Positions 7,243 to 16,453 of a stretch of DNA of 64,000 nt are shown piece after piece. The stretch lies in assembly GCA_016125275.1 (NCBI GenBank), contig WGMB01000002.1, positions 565,231-629,230 on the forward strand, given 5' to 3'. This DNA is from Acidobacteriota bacterium. GTDB lineage: Bacteria; Acidobacteriota; Terriglobia; Bryobacterales; UBA6623. The position numbers and the translations under genes were made by a program. Under the pieces are notes generated by a model. It saw only the letters and a program-made list of their open reading frames with translations. It had not been told where the DNA came from and did no database searches. Positions within the stretch are counted from its first letter, which is position 1. Every line of letters begins with the position of its first letter.

Positions 7243-10200
7243 CTACCAGATGAAGCGCGCGCTGTACTGGAACTCGCGACCGGAGGAGGTCGCCAGTTGC
7301 GAGTTGACGACGCCGAAGCTGCCGCCGTCGTTGATGTTCGTCGAGGGGTTGGCCCCCATGAAGGAGTTCGTCAGGTTGTAGGCTTCGAGCCGGAGCTCGA
7401 GAGCCAGCTTCTCGGTGACGGGGAACTTCTTGTTCAGCGTCAGGTCGAGGTTCGAGAAGCGGGGGCCGCGCACGCCGTCGACGAACCAGGGGTTCGAGCG
7501 GCGCGTGAAGGCCGGCTGGCGCTCGAAAGCGGCGGTGTTGAACCACTGCTGCCGAGTCGGGTTGTCGAGCTTGACGTCGTTGGTGAGCAGCACCTGCGCC
7601 GGGAAGTTGAGCAGCTCGCCCTGCACGTAACGATAGATCCCCGAGGTGGACCAGCCGCCGACGATCAAGTCGAGCGCCTTGGGCATGCCGGCGCCGAACT
7701 GGCGGCCGTGCCCGAACGGCAGCTCGTAGATGCCGCCCAGGGTGAATGTGCTGCCCTGCAACGGGTCCTTTTGCAGCGTCGGAACCTGGTCATACATGTC
7801 GACCGGATCCCAGTAGGCCCCGTTGCGACCGCGGCTGTAGTTGTAACCCATCGTGAAGTTGAAGCCGTTGGTGAACGGGCGTTGCAGCTTCAACTGGACG
7901 GACTTGTAGCGCACCTTGCGCACCGGCATGGAGAGCTGCTCCACGTTGGCGTAGTAGGGGTAGGGCCGCAACAGATCGCCCACCGCGATGTTCTTGCTGT
8001 TGGCGAGCTCGCCCGGCATGATCGTCTTCGGCAAACCGTAGTAGGGGTTCGCCACGCTCTGCGTGGTGGCCGACTGGGCGGCGTAGGCGATCCGCGGGTC
8101 AGCGTTGTTGACCTGCGTGTCGAGCGAGTGGTTGTGGCCGTAGTTCATGAAGAACGTGGCGTCGACCACGATGCGGCTGACCAACTGCCGCTGGATGGTG
8201 ATGTTGAAACGGTCGTTGATGCCCTGCTTGTAGTTCTGGGTCTGGAAGACGCCTTCGCCAGTGCCCAGCACCGAGTAGATGCCGGCGGTCTTGCCGCGGG
8301 GAACGATCAACGGGTTGGAGTTCGTCCCCGACGACGGGAAGGGATCGGAGAGCTGTGTTCTCGGGACGCCCTGCAACACCGACAGCGGCCGGGTGGTGCC
8401 GGTAAAGCCCGGGTAGGGCGTGGAGCCGAGCGGGTCGACCGAGCTGCGGTCCTGGATCGGCGGGACGGCGTAGCGCGCCCAGCCGATACGAAGAGCGGTC
8501 TTGTTGTCCAGCCGGTAGGCGATGCCCAGCCGCGGCAGGAAGATCGTTTTCTGGGCCTTGTAGTAGCCCCGCTGCTCGTCGCTGGTAAAGACCCAAGCGC
8601 CGGTATAGGTCAGCGGACGGTTACGCAGCGCCAGCACTTCGTCCGGCATCGGAGCCGCCGCAGCCTCGAGGTCCGGCAGCCCTTGGGAGAAGTCCGGGCC
8701 GATTGAAAGCCGGCGCTGAGGATCGCGCAGCGGAGTCTCATACTCATAGCGCAACCCCATATTGATGGTGACGCGCTGGCTGACCTTGAAGTCGTCCTGC
8801 ACGTAGAAACCGTAGACGTCGGCGTGACCCCGGTTGATGGGCACTGTCTGCACGATGCCGTCGTTGACCGCACCGAGCATCAGCGACGCATAGGCGTGGC
8901 CGACCTCTGCGGTCTTGGGCGCAAAGAAGGTGTCGGCCGTGTCACTCGGCTGGAAGATGAACTGAATGCCGCGCGGGCGGGCCGCCTCCACGCGTTGCGC
9001 GCGGTACTGGTGGCCGATCTTCAGATAGTGCTTGCCCATCTGCTTGGACAGCTTGGCGTCGTAGTTGTAGGTCTTAGGCACCTGATACCAGAAGCCGTAG
9101 CGGCCCAGCCGCGTCCGCGTGTCGGCGCGAACGTCGAGCTGCGGATGGTAGACGGCCGGGATGTCGGCCACGTGCGAGGCGTACCAGTTGTTGCCCGGCC
9201 ACAGATCCGCCAAGCCTTGCTCGCCGATCTCCACCGAGGGGGCGGCGAACGAGTCGTTGATCTTGGACCAGGAGCCGCGAATGTTGAACACTGTCGTCGG
9301 ATTGATGGTCCACACGACGTCGCCGGAGGTCTGCCAGGTGTTGCGGGCGCTGCCGGCCTTGGGCTGCAACGGCGAGCCGCCGGTGAAGTCCGGATCGCTC
9401 TGGACGGTGTGAATGCGGCTCAGGCGCCCGAACACCTTCACCGAATCGTTGACGTTCCAGTCGGCGCGATCGGAGAAGTTATAGTACTTGAACGTCTGGG
9501 GATAGGTGTAGCGGAAGTTATTCGCGCCGGACGCGTTGTCGCCGGGCTGGTTCGGCTGCCACAGCGTGGACATCATCCGCAGCGCGGTCGGGTCGAGCCG
9601 GGTGCTCGGGATGACGTTGTTGGCGAACGGTTGGCGCGAAGAGGTGTTCGAGCCCGTGACAATGGTCGTGAAGGGATCGTAGATCGCGCGCAGCCCGCCC
9701 TTGCTGTTGAGGCTGTTGGAGAAGTCGCCGCCGCGCTCCAACGAGGTCGGCAGCGTCTCGGATTCGGTCCGGGGCTCGCGCGTGTTCTGCCCCTCGTAGG
9801 CGAAGAAGTTGAAGACCTTGTTCTTCACCAGCGGATTGCCTGACGTGAAGCCCCAAACGTTGCGGCGCACGATCGAAGCCTGGGAGGAGAGCGGATTGGG
9901 CCGGGCGTTGACGATCGGATTCCGGCCGAAGTAGTAAGCCGACCCGTGATAGTCGTTGGTGCCGGACTTCATCTGGACCGAAACCACACCGCCGGCGGAG
10001 TGGCCGTACTCGGCGTCCACCGAGTTCTGCTGGACGTTGACCTCGCTGACCGCGTCCATCGCCGGCACGTAGGTGCCCTTGGCTCCCACGAGCTGCGGCA
10101 CGCCGTCGAGCAGCACGCTGTTCTTGTACGCCGTGTCGCCGCCCACGTCGAGCTGGCTGGCCGCCCAGTGGTGGTACGGGCTGGATTCGGCGCCGCCGCG

Positions 10201-10740
10201 ATACTTGACTGCGGGATCGAGCTGAGCCAGCAGGAAGGGATTGCGGTGGATGATGGGCAGCTCGTTGGCCATCTTGGTATCGAGCGTCATCTCCATCGTG
10301 GTCGAGTTGAATTGCACAGCCACGGGCGTCTCTTCCACGGTGACGGTCTCGGCGATGGCCCCGATCTCCATCGCTGCGTTGACCGTGATATCGGCGCGTG
10401 TCTGCACGAGGATGTTCTGCTGGAGGTAGGACCGGAACCCTTCGACCTCCACCCGGATCTCGTAGGAACCGGGCAGAACGAAGTCGAAGATGTAGCGTCC
10501 GGCTTCGTTGGTCTGCCGATCAACGGCGACGTTGGTGTTCACGTTCCGCAACGTGACGTTGGCAGCTGGGATGACGGCTCCCGACGTGTCGGTGACGACC
10601 CCCTGAACTCTCCCGCGCAGATCCTGTGCGGGAGAGGAAACGGCGAAGGCGGCGAGCAGCAGCAAGGCGCTCGCCAGTGTCAAGGGCCCCCTAAGCGCCC
10701 CTGCCGCCGGACTCTTCGGTCCGGCTTGCAAACATTGCAT
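7243..10740 (-). CDS. Oar-like TonB-dependent outer membrane receptor with carboxypeptidase-regulatory domain (1165 aa)
   Basis: ATG at 10740 has a good GGGAGG ribosome binding site. Residues 1-39 are a signal peptide; residues about 43-125 form a carboxypeptidase-regulatory (CarboxypepD_reg) domain (GVVTDTSGAVIPAANVTLRN, YEIRVEVEGF). A plug domain follows with SVDAEYGHSAGGVVSVQMKSG (about residues 240-260), then a very large beta barrel ending in SARFIW, whose terminal aromatic residue fits a BAM signal. Known: this family, expanded in Acidobacteriota, takes up oligosaccharides or other large substrates with TonB. Length fits (1000-1200 aa). Substrate cannot be told; no SusD-like partner is adjacent. 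Confidence 0.92.
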   Translation of the reverse strand: MQCLQAGPKSPAAGALRGPLTLASALLLLAAFAVSSPAQDLRGRVQGVVTDTSGAVIPAANVTLRNVNTNVAVDRQTNEAGRYIFDFVLPGSYEIRVEVEGFRSYLQQNILVQTRADITVNAAMEIGAIAETVTVEETPVAVQFNSTTMEMTLDTKMANELPIIHRNPFLLAQLDPAVKYRGGAESSPYHHWAASQLDVGGDTAYKNSVLLDGVPQLVGAKGTYVPAMDAVSEVNVQQNSVDAEYGHSAGGVVSVQMKSGTNDYHGSAYYFGRNPIVNARPNPLSSQASIVRRNVWGFTSGNPLVKNKVFNFFAYEGQNTREPRTESETLPTSLERGGDFSNSLNSKGGLRAIYDPFTTIVTGSNTSSRQPFANNVIPSTRLDPTALRMMSTLWQPNQPGDNASGANNFRYTYPQTFKYYNFSDRADWNVNDSVKVFGRLSRIHTVQSDPDFTGGSPLQPKAGSARNTWQTSGDVVWTINPTTVFNIRGSWSKINDSFAAPSVEIGEQGLADLWPGNNWYASHVADIPAVYHPQLDVRADTRTRLGRYGFWYQVPKTYNYDAKLSKQMGKHYLKIGHQYRAQRVEAARPRGIQFIFQPSDTADTFFAPKTAEVGHAYASLMLGAVNDGIVQTVPINRGHADVYGFYVQDDFKVSQRVTINMGLRYEYETPLRDPQRRLSIGPDFSQGLPDLEAAAAPMPDEVLALRNRPLTYTGAWVFTSDEQRGYYKAQKTIFLPRLGIAYRLDNKTALRIGWARYAVPPIQDRSSVDPLGSTPYPGFTGTTRPLSVLQGVPRTQLSDPFPSSGTNSNPLIVPRGKTAGIYSVLGTGEGVFQTQNYKQGINDRFNITIQRQLVSRIVVDATFFMNYGHNHSLDTQVNNADPRIAYAAQSATTQSVANPYYGLPKTIMPGELANSKNIAVGDLLRPYPYYANVEQLSMPVRKVRYKSVQLKLQRPFTNGFNFTMGYNYSRGRNGAYWDPVDMYDQVPTLQKDPLQGSTFTLGGIYELPFGHGRQFGAGMPKALDLIVGGWSTSGIYRYVQGELLNFPAQVLLTNDVKLDNPTRQQWFNTAAFERQPAFTRRSNPWFVDGVRGPRFSNLDLTLNKKFPVTEKLALELRLEAYNLTNSFMGANPSTNINDGGSFGVVNSQLATSSGREFQYSARFIW

Positions 10741-11164
10741 GAGATGCCTCCCTTAGGCGTAAGTCAAACCAGGAAGAGGCAGTTTCAGCTACCCCTAACT
10801 AAGCACCGAAACATACCCCCTGAACCGCACTGAGGGTAGATCTAGAAACGAGGGATTGTCAACAGTGTTTCGATAAATAATCGCCAGAGACAGGAATCTC
10901 TTATAACAGTTAATGGTAGCGTGCGATATCGTTAATCCGTGAGCTGGACAACAACGCCTAAGTGGTGAATCTACGGCAGATGGCCGGACGGGGCCTCGAG
11001 AGGGGCTCCGCATCACGGTTTTTCCAGTTTTTTAAATCCATCCGTTTCAACAACTTCCCAAAAAGAAGGCGCTGGAGGCCTTGCAGCCCGTTCCTAACCT
11101 GGAATCGAGAGGGCGCAACCCGCCCGGAGTGCGTGGCGACCGGGGAGGTAGAGGGAAATTCGAG
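10741..11164. other. Divergent intergenic region, 424 bases
   Basis: It separates the receptor (minus) from the fibre-like protein (plus). Apart from the candidate receptor promoter, the centre (10850-10940) is clearly AT-rich, with a TATAAC at about 10901-10906 that could be a -10 for the plus-strand gene. I see no coding potential or RNA gene in it. Confidence 0.5.
10833..10862 (-). promoter_or_regulatory. Candidate promoter of the TonB-dependent receptor gene
   Basis: On the minus strand a perfect -35 TTGACA (10857-10862) is followed after 18 bases by TACCCT (10833-10838), a -10 matching at the three key positions. The predicted leader of about 85 bases ends in the good ribosome binding site of the receptor. 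Confidence 0.4.
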
Positions 11165-13606
11165 ATGCGGATGCGAAATAGTTGCTGGATTGGGCTTGTG
11201 CTGTTGGCGCTGGCGATAGCGCCTCCTCGGAGCTTCGGGCAGGCAGGCCCGACGGTGACGCGAATCGAGGACACCCTATATAACGCGGACGGCACGACGG
11301 TGGAAGGAACCGCCACGGTGTCCTGGAAGCAGTTCACCTCCGTGGACGGCTCGACAATCGCCAACAGCAAGATCAACGTTCCGATCGTCCAGGGGTTGAT
11401 CGCAGTCGAGCTTTCTCCCAACGAAGGCGCCACGCCGACGGGATCGAGCTATCGGGTGGACTACGCCCTCGTCGACGGCACCCAGTACACGGAGACCTGG
11501 GTGGTGCCGGCCAGTTCGTCTCCCTTGAAGATCTCTACCGTGCGGGTCGGGCTGCCGCCTCAGCCCAACGGGACGATCAGCCAATCCCAGGTGGAGGGCC
11601 TCGTCGCCGAGCTCGACGGCAAGGCCGATTTGGCGGAGTCCAACACCTTCACCGAACCCCTGACCTTGCAGGAGAGTGTGGACGGTCAGACTTTGCTGGG
11701 TTTTGAGAAGGCCGGCGGCTCCGACGGCGTCTACTTCCGCTTGCCGACGCTCAACGGCAGCTCGACCTACACCTTGCCGACAGCCGACGGGCTACCGAAC
11801 CAGCAGTTGACGACCGACGGCTCAGGCCACTTGTTCTGGGCGGCGGTCGGCGCCGGCGCGGGAACCTCGGCCTACGAAGTGGTCCAGAACAGCGGCATCA
11901 CGCTGACCCAGCGCAACGTGCTCAACTTCGGCTCGGGGTTGCAGTCCTTCGACGAGCCCGGCTCGACGCGGACGACGGTGCAGCCGATCTTTGGCACGAC
12001 AGCGGGAACGGTCACGCAAGGCAACGATTCTCGACTCTCCAACGCCCGCACGCCGCTGGCGCACAAGACCACTCACCAGATTGGCGGCTCCGATCCGATC
12101 ACGCCCGCTCTGATCGGCGCCCTGCAACGCAACAACGACTTCATGCTCGGCGCCAACGCCACCAGCCCGGTCTTGGTGCTGCAAGGCGCGTCCAACCAGT
12201 CCGCCGCCCTCCAGGAGTGGCGGGACGGCAGCGGATCACTGGCCGCCCTAGTGACGCCCGCCGGCAGCGCCTTCTTTCGCGAGTTCGGCCTCTCGGCCAA
12301 GACCGGCTCGACCACAACTACGCAGTTCTTCCAGATCGACGGCCTGAACCGTTTCGGCCTCTCGGCTACGTCCACCGTGTTCGACGTGGTGCGCTACAAC
12401 GACACGGGTCTGGTCAAGGATCGGCCGTTCCGCATTTTCCGCAACGGCGACATGGAGATCAACGCCACGCTGAGCATCGGTGACGCCGCCGTGGGCGCGG
12501 CGCGCACGACGTTCACCGGCCCGTCGATCAGCCTGGGCGCGACCACCACTCCGTCCACGCCGGCGTCGGGCTCGGCCAAACTCTTTCTGGACTCGGGGAC
12601 CGGGGAGATCTCGGTCCGCAAGTCGAGCGGCGTCATCATCTCCCTGGAAGCGACCGGGACCGGCGGCGCGGGAGGAGGCGGCAGCGGCGGTTCGTTCGGA
12701 CAGTTCGTTGACAACGAGATCCCATCCGGCACGATCAACGGCTCGAACGCCGTATTCAATCTGGCCTTCACCCCGGACCCCGCCGCAAGCCTCAACTTGA
12801 CGCGCAACGGCATCGGGCAGCAGTTAGGGATCAAGTACAACCTGGCCGGCAAGACCATCACGTTCCTGGCGGGCAACATTCCGCAGACCGGCGACGTGTT
12901 GCGCGCCTCCTACCGCACGGGGGCCTCGCAGGCGGGCGGTGACCTCTCGGGCAACTATCCCAACCCGACGGTCAGCGGACTGCAAGGGCGACTGGTGAGC
13001 TCCGGGGCGGCGCTGAATGGCGAGTGCCTGGCCTGGAACGACTTCTCGACCATGTGGGAGCCGGGCCCTTGCGCGCTGGTAACAGATCAGCTCACCTGGA
13101 CATTCTCCGGCACGCCCGGCGTGGGCGCGCAGCCGCTGACCATGAGCCTGCCGCCGGGCCTGACCGCGGCGACGCTGCAGGACGTGCGAATCGTGACGGC
13201 CGCCACCGGCTCGACGGCCACGACCTTCAACATCGAGCGCTGCATCGCCAACTGCACGACCTCCGCCGCCGTCTTCTCACCGATCTATACGAACAACGTC
13301 AGCCTGGGCGCCACGCTGCGCAGCGACCTGTTCGGTACGCCTGACAACTCGGTCGTCGAAGGCGGCGACCAGTTCCGGGTGAACTTCGTCTCGATCGGCT
13401 CGGGCGTGGCCAACGTCACCATCACGCTGATCTTCAACCACCAGGCGTATGCGGCGCTCGAGACCCAGAGCCCGCTCAACTGCGCCAGCTATTGCGCCGA
13501 GATTTGGGACGCCGCGGGCCTGGACCCTTTCCCGTTCGGGCCGCCGCGGCGGGTCGGCGACGCGTGCGTCTGCTTCGGCGCCGAGATGCCGGAACGCGTC
13601 GGCTGA
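11165..13606 (+). CDS. Large secreted fibre-like/adhesin-like protein (about 813 aa)
   Basis: The start is set at the ATG at 11165 (a second Met is at 11171); the frame is open further upstream but the signal peptide (NSCWIGLVLLALAIAPPRSFGQA) begins here. The mature protein is rich in Gly, Ser, Thr, Asn and lacks catalytic motifs. Phage tail-fibre-like signatures are visible: GTTAGTVTQGNDSRLSNAR, HKTTHQIGGSDPIT and GGDLSGNYPNPTVSGLQGR, the last a motif common in collagen-like and tail-collar proteins. A Gly-rich linker (GTGGAGGGGSGGS, about residues 499-511) separates two halves. Cysteines cluster near the C-terminus. Inferred: a trimeric beta-fibre at the cell surface. Function unknown. Confidence 0.75.
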   Translation: MRMRNSCWIGLVLLALAIAPPRSFGQAGPTVTRIEDTLYNADGTTVEGTATVSWKQFTSVDGSTIANSKINVPIVQGLIAVELSPNEGATPTGSSYRVDYALVDGTQYTETWVVPASSSPLKISTVRVGLPPQPNGTISQSQVEGLVAELDGKADLAESNTFTEPLTLQESVDGQTLLGFEKAGGSDGVYFRLPTLNGSSTYTLPTADGLPNQQLTTDGSGHLFWAAVGAGAGTSAYEVVQNSGITLTQRNVLNFGSGLQSFDEPGSTRTTVQPIFGTTAGTVTQGNDSRLSNARTPLAHKTTHQIGGSDPITPALIGALQRNNDFMLGANATSPVLVLQGASNQSAALQEWRDGSGSLAALVTPAGSAFFREFGLSAKTGSTTTTQFFQIDGLNRFGLSATSTVFDVVRYNDTGLVKDRPFRIFRNGDMEINATLSIGDAAVGAARTTFTGPSISLGATTTPSTPASGSAKLFLDSGTGEISVRKSSGVIISLEATGTGGAGGGGSGGSFGQFVDNEIPSGTINGSNAVFNLAFTPDPAASLNLTRNGIGQQLGIKYNLAGKTITFLAGNIPQTGDVLRASYRTGASQAGGDLSGNYPNPTVSGLQGRLVSSGAALNGECLAWNDFSTMWEPGPCALVTDQLTWTFSGTPGVGAQPLTMSLPPGLTAATLQDVRIVTAATGSTATTFNIERCIANCTTSAAVFSPIYTNNVSLGATLRSDLFGTPDNSVVEGGDQFRVNFVSIGSGVANVTITLIFNHQAYAALETQSPLNCASYCAEIWDAAGLDPFPFGPPRRVGDACVCFGAEMPERVG

Positions 13607-13623
13607 CGACGTGGTTGATTGGA

Positions 13624-15084
13624 TCAAGCCAGGGCCTTCTCGACCAGCTCACCGTGCACGTCGGTCAGCCGGAAGTAGCGGCCCTGGAACTTGTACGTCA
13701 GCCGCTTGTGGTCGACGCCCAGACAGTGCAGGATCGTCGCCTGCAGGTCATGGACGTGGACCGGATCGGCGACGACGTTGTAGGAATAGTCGTCGGTTTC
13801 GCCGATCACCTGACCCTTCTTCACGCCGCCGCCGGCCAACCAAGTGGAGAAGCAACGCGGATGGTGATCCCGACCGTAGTTCGTCTCGGTCAGCTTGCCC
13901 TGGCAGTAGACGGTGCGCCCGAACTCCCCGGACCACACGACGAGCGTATCGTCGAGCAGGCCGCGCTGGTCGAGATCCTGCACCAGGGCGGCTGAGGCCT
14001 GATCGTTGGCCTGGGTCTGAAGCCGCAGGTCGCGGGGCAAGTCGTTGTGCTGGTCCCAGCCCCGGTGATAGAGCTGGATGAAGCGCACGTCCCGCTCCGC
14101 CAGCCGCCGCGCCAACAGGCAGTTGGCGGCATAGGTCCCCGGCTTGCGCGAGGCCGGGCCGTAGAGCTCGAAGACGCTGTCGGGCTCGGACGACAAATCC
14201 ATCAGCTCCGGCACCGACGTTTGCATCCGGTAGGCCATCTCATACTGCGCGATCCGCGTTTCGATCTCCGGGTCGCCGTAGTCGTCAGCCTTGATCTGAT
14301 TGAGCTCCTCGAGCGTGTCGAGCATCCTTCGCCGCGACGCCTTGCTCATCCCCGGAGGGTCGGTGAGGTAGAGCACAGGGTCTCCCGAGGAGCGGAATTT
14401 CACCCCCTGGTAGCGCGACGGCAGGAATCCGGGTCCCCACAGCCGCGAAAACAGCGGCTGGGAGTTGTTGAGCATCGACGGCTGCGCCACCAGCACCACG
14501 TAGGCCGGCAGGTTCTGGTTTTCGCTTCCCAACCCGTAGCTGACCCAGGCGCCCATCGACGGGCGGCCGGGCTGCTGGCTGCCGCTCTGAATAAAGGTGA
14601 TCGCCGGGTCGTGGTTGATCGCCTCGGTGTGCATCGAGCGGATCAGCGTGATGTGATCGACGATGTTGGCGTGGTAGGGCAGCAGCTCGCTGAGCTCGAT
14701 GCCGGACTGGCCGTGCTTCTGGAATTGGAAGATCGACCGAGCCACCGGCAGAGACTTCTGGCCTGACGTCATGCCGGTAATGCGTTGGCCCTGCCGCACC
14801 GAGTCCGGCAACTCCGTCCCATGAAAACGGTCCAGTTGGGGCTTCGGGTCGAAGAGATCGATCTGCGAAGGGGCGCCGGACTGATGCAGGAAGATGACGC
14901 GCTTGGCCTTGGGCGCGAAGTGCGGCAACTCGGCCAGCCCGCCCGTGGACGGATTGAGCGTCGGCGCGGCGTCGGCGTCACGGGCCAGCAAGGAGGCCAG
15001 GGCCACCCCGCCCAAACCTTGCGCCCCGCGCCGAAACAGCGCCCGGCGGGTGAGTGAAGCTCGCAGCTCGTCGTCCGGCGCCAT
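13624..15084 (-). CDS. DUF1501 protein, Tat-exported (486 aa)
   Basis: ATG at 15084 follows AAGGAGCG. The N-terminus has a twin-arginine signal (TRRALFRRGAQGLGGVALAS). Family landmarks are RVIFLHQSGAPSQIDLFDPK, DRFHGTELP, YHRGWDQHNDLP, LVVWSGEFGRT and GRDHHPRCFSTWLAGGG. DUF1501 proteins are sulfatase/alkaline-phosphatase-fold proteins of unknown reaction, usually encoded next to a DUF1549/DUF1553 cytochrome c protein in Planctomycetes and Acidobacteria. That partner is absent here, so the gene is an orphan in this window. Ends 18 bases from the convergent fibre-like gene. Confidence 0.9.
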   Translation of the reverse strand: MAPDDELRASLTRRALFRRGAQGLGGVALASLLARDADAAPTLNPSTGGLAELPHFAPKAKRVIFLHQSGAPSQIDLFDPKPQLDRFHGTELPDSVRQGQRITGMTSGQKSLPVARSIFQFQKHGQSGIELSELLPYHANIVDHITLIRSMHTEAINHDPAITFIQSGSQQPGRPSMGAWVSYGLGSENQNLPAYVVLVAQPSMLNNSQPLFSRLWGPGFLPSRYQGVKFRSSGDPVLYLTDPPGMSKASRRRMLDTLEELNQIKADDYGDPEIETRIAQYEMAYRMQTSVPELMDLSSEPDSVFELYGPASRKPGTYAANCLLARRLAERDVRFIQLYHRGWDQHNDLPRDLRLQTQANDQASAALVQDLDQRGLLDDTLVVWSGEFGRTVYCQGKLTETNYGRDHHPRCFSTWLAGGGVKKGQVIGETDDYSYNVVADPVHVHDLQATILHCLGVDHKRLTYKFQGRYFRLTDVHGELVEKALA

Positions 15085-15148
15085 GATCGCTCCTTAGGAT
15101 ACGCCTCCCGGCTCGGCCTCAGACTACCACGCCGCCCGGCTCCCCGGT

Positions 15149-15616
15149 TCACTCCCGCGCAAAGCGGAAGATCTCCGGCTGGGCAATGCGGAGATAGTCT
15201 CCTGTCTGCAAGAAGATCGAGTGCTCGAGCGAGCCGGCGTTGAAGGCGATCCGCTCGTTGCGCCCGATCGATTCATCCACATACAAGTCGAAGGGCAGAA
15301 TGGGGCGTCCGAACGGCGGCACCGAGCCGGGGACGAGCCCGGTCAGCTCGAATAACTCGTCGCTGGTGGCGAAGCGGGAGCGCCGGGCGTTGAGCTTCTT
15401 GCGGATGGCTCCGGAATCCACGCGCAGGGCGGCGCTCATCACGAACAGGCCGAAGGCGTCGTCGACCTTCAGCAGCAACGCCTTCCCGCCGATCGACAGT
15501 TCCTCGCCGCGGACCCGGGCCGAGTCCTCCGACGTCCGCGTGGGCTCGTGCTCGAGCTCGCGATAGGCAACCCCCTGCTCGCTCAGCCAAGCCCGGATGC
15601 TCTCGAGGACGTGCAT
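15149..15616 (-). CDS. YbaK/ProX-type aminoacyl-tRNA deacylase-like protein (155 aa)
   Basis: The frame is open far upstream but the family-like protein starts at MHVLESIRAWLSEQGVAYRE (ATG at 15616). The YbaK/EbsC fold is visible: RVRGEELSIGGKALLLKVDD with its conserved Lys, then AIRKKLNARRSRFATSDEL and LTGLVPGSVPPFGRP, the latter matching the GxxPGxVxPFG motif of the family. Known role: hydrolysis of mis-charged aminoacyl-tRNAs (for example Cys-tRNA-Pro or Ala-tRNA-Pro) in the cytoplasm. Length is usual. Its start codon lies only 12 bases from that of the divergent gene at 15629. Confidence 0.85.
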   Translation of the reverse strand: MHVLESIRAWLSEQGVAYRELEHEPTRTSEDSARVRGEELSIGGKALLLKVDDAFGLFVMSAALRVDSGAIRKKLNARRSRFATSDELFELTGLVPGSVPPFGRPILPFDLYVDESIGRNERIAFNAGSLEHSIFLQTGDYLRIAQPEIFRFARE

Positions 15617-15628
15617 TACGATAGGGGC

Positions 15629-16438
15629 ATGGTACGTCATTCGGCGGCTCTGCTGATCCTGGCCTCGACCGCATTTGCAGGCGAAGGCGTGGTGATGGTG
15701 CAGAAGCACGAGAACCTGCGCGACAACTCGACCTCCACCATCCGGCTCTACGTGGAATCCGATAAGGTGGCGGTCAACACCGACGCCGGGGCTCGGCGCA
15801 CGACCTTCGCCTATTTGGCCGACGAGGGTCTGCTGCGCATCATCGACCACGAGAAGAAGACCGTCCGGGAGATGACCGAGCAGGAGATGGAGCAGATGAT
15901 GGCCGGCGTGCAGGAGCAGATGACCAAGATGCGCGCCCAGATGGAAGAGCAGATGAAGGGCATGTCGCCCCAGCAGAGGGCGATGATGGAGAAGATGCTG
16001 GGCTCCAAGATGGCCCAACTGCCGGGCCCGCCGACGGGCGAGAAGACCGAGTATCGCCGGGCGGGCGGCTCGGCCGAGATCAGCGGCCACGCCTGCGACT
16101 GGTACGAAGGCTACCGGGGCGGTCAGATGGCCGCGAAGGTCTGCGCCGCAGACTTCTCCGCGCTCGACCTGAGGCCCTCCGACTTCGCGGTCTTCCGGCG
16201 CTTGGCGGAGTTCCTGACCAAGCTTGCCCCGCAGATGGCCGACCAGATGCGTTTTGGCACCGAGGATTGGAGGGAGCGAGGCGGTTTTCCGGGCGTGCCC
16301 ATGCAGCAACAGATGTTCGACGACGGCAAGGAGATCGCGCAGACCACGCTCGAGAGCGCCGATCGGGAGTCGATCGACAGTGTGGTCTACGATGCGCCGG
16401 CCGGCTACGAGCGCAGCCGCGGCCTAGCGCCCCGCTAG
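15629..16438 (+). CDS. Exported protein with Met/Gln-rich helical segment (269 aa), DUF4412-like
   Basis: ATG at 15629 starts a short signal peptide (VRHSAALLILASTAFAGE). The mature part begins with a beta-rich stretch (LRDNSTSTIRLYVESDKVAV) then a strikingly Met/Gln/Glu-rich helix (about residues 85-125, repeats such as EQEMEQMM and KMRAQMEEQMKGM). The C-terminal half contains AEISGHACDWYEGYRGGQ. The layout resembles DUF4412-type periplasmic proteins of unknown function; that assignment is tentative. Methionine-rich helices can bind copper or serve as oxidation sinks, but no evidence decides this here. Convergent with the sugar-binding lipoprotein gene. Confidence 0.75.
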   Translation: MVRHSAALLILASTAFAGEGVVMVQKHENLRDNSTSTIRLYVESDKVAVNTDAGARRTTFAYLADEGLLRIIDHEKKTVREMTEQEMEQMMAGVQEQMTKMRAQMEEQMKGMSPQQRAMMEKMLGSKMAQLPGPPTGEKTEYRRAGGSAEISGHACDWYEGYRGGQMAAKVCAADFSALDLRPSDFAVFRRLAEFLTKLAPQMADQMRFGTEDWRERGGFPGVPMQQQMFDDGKEIAQTTLESADRESIDSVVYDAPAGYERSRGLAPR

Positions 16439-16453
16439 CTTCGAGGGACCGGG

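Noticed and set aside
6457-8706. A 749-codon open frame on the plus strand running from the caspase-FGE gene into the receptor gene
   Set aside because: Arg/Gly-rich, out of frame with the FGE motifs at first and antisense to the TonB receptor later; no family features.
10887-10930. A second promoter for the fibre-like gene around the AT-rich TATAAC
   Set aside because: No matching -35 at a usable distance; mentioned only within the intergenic entry.
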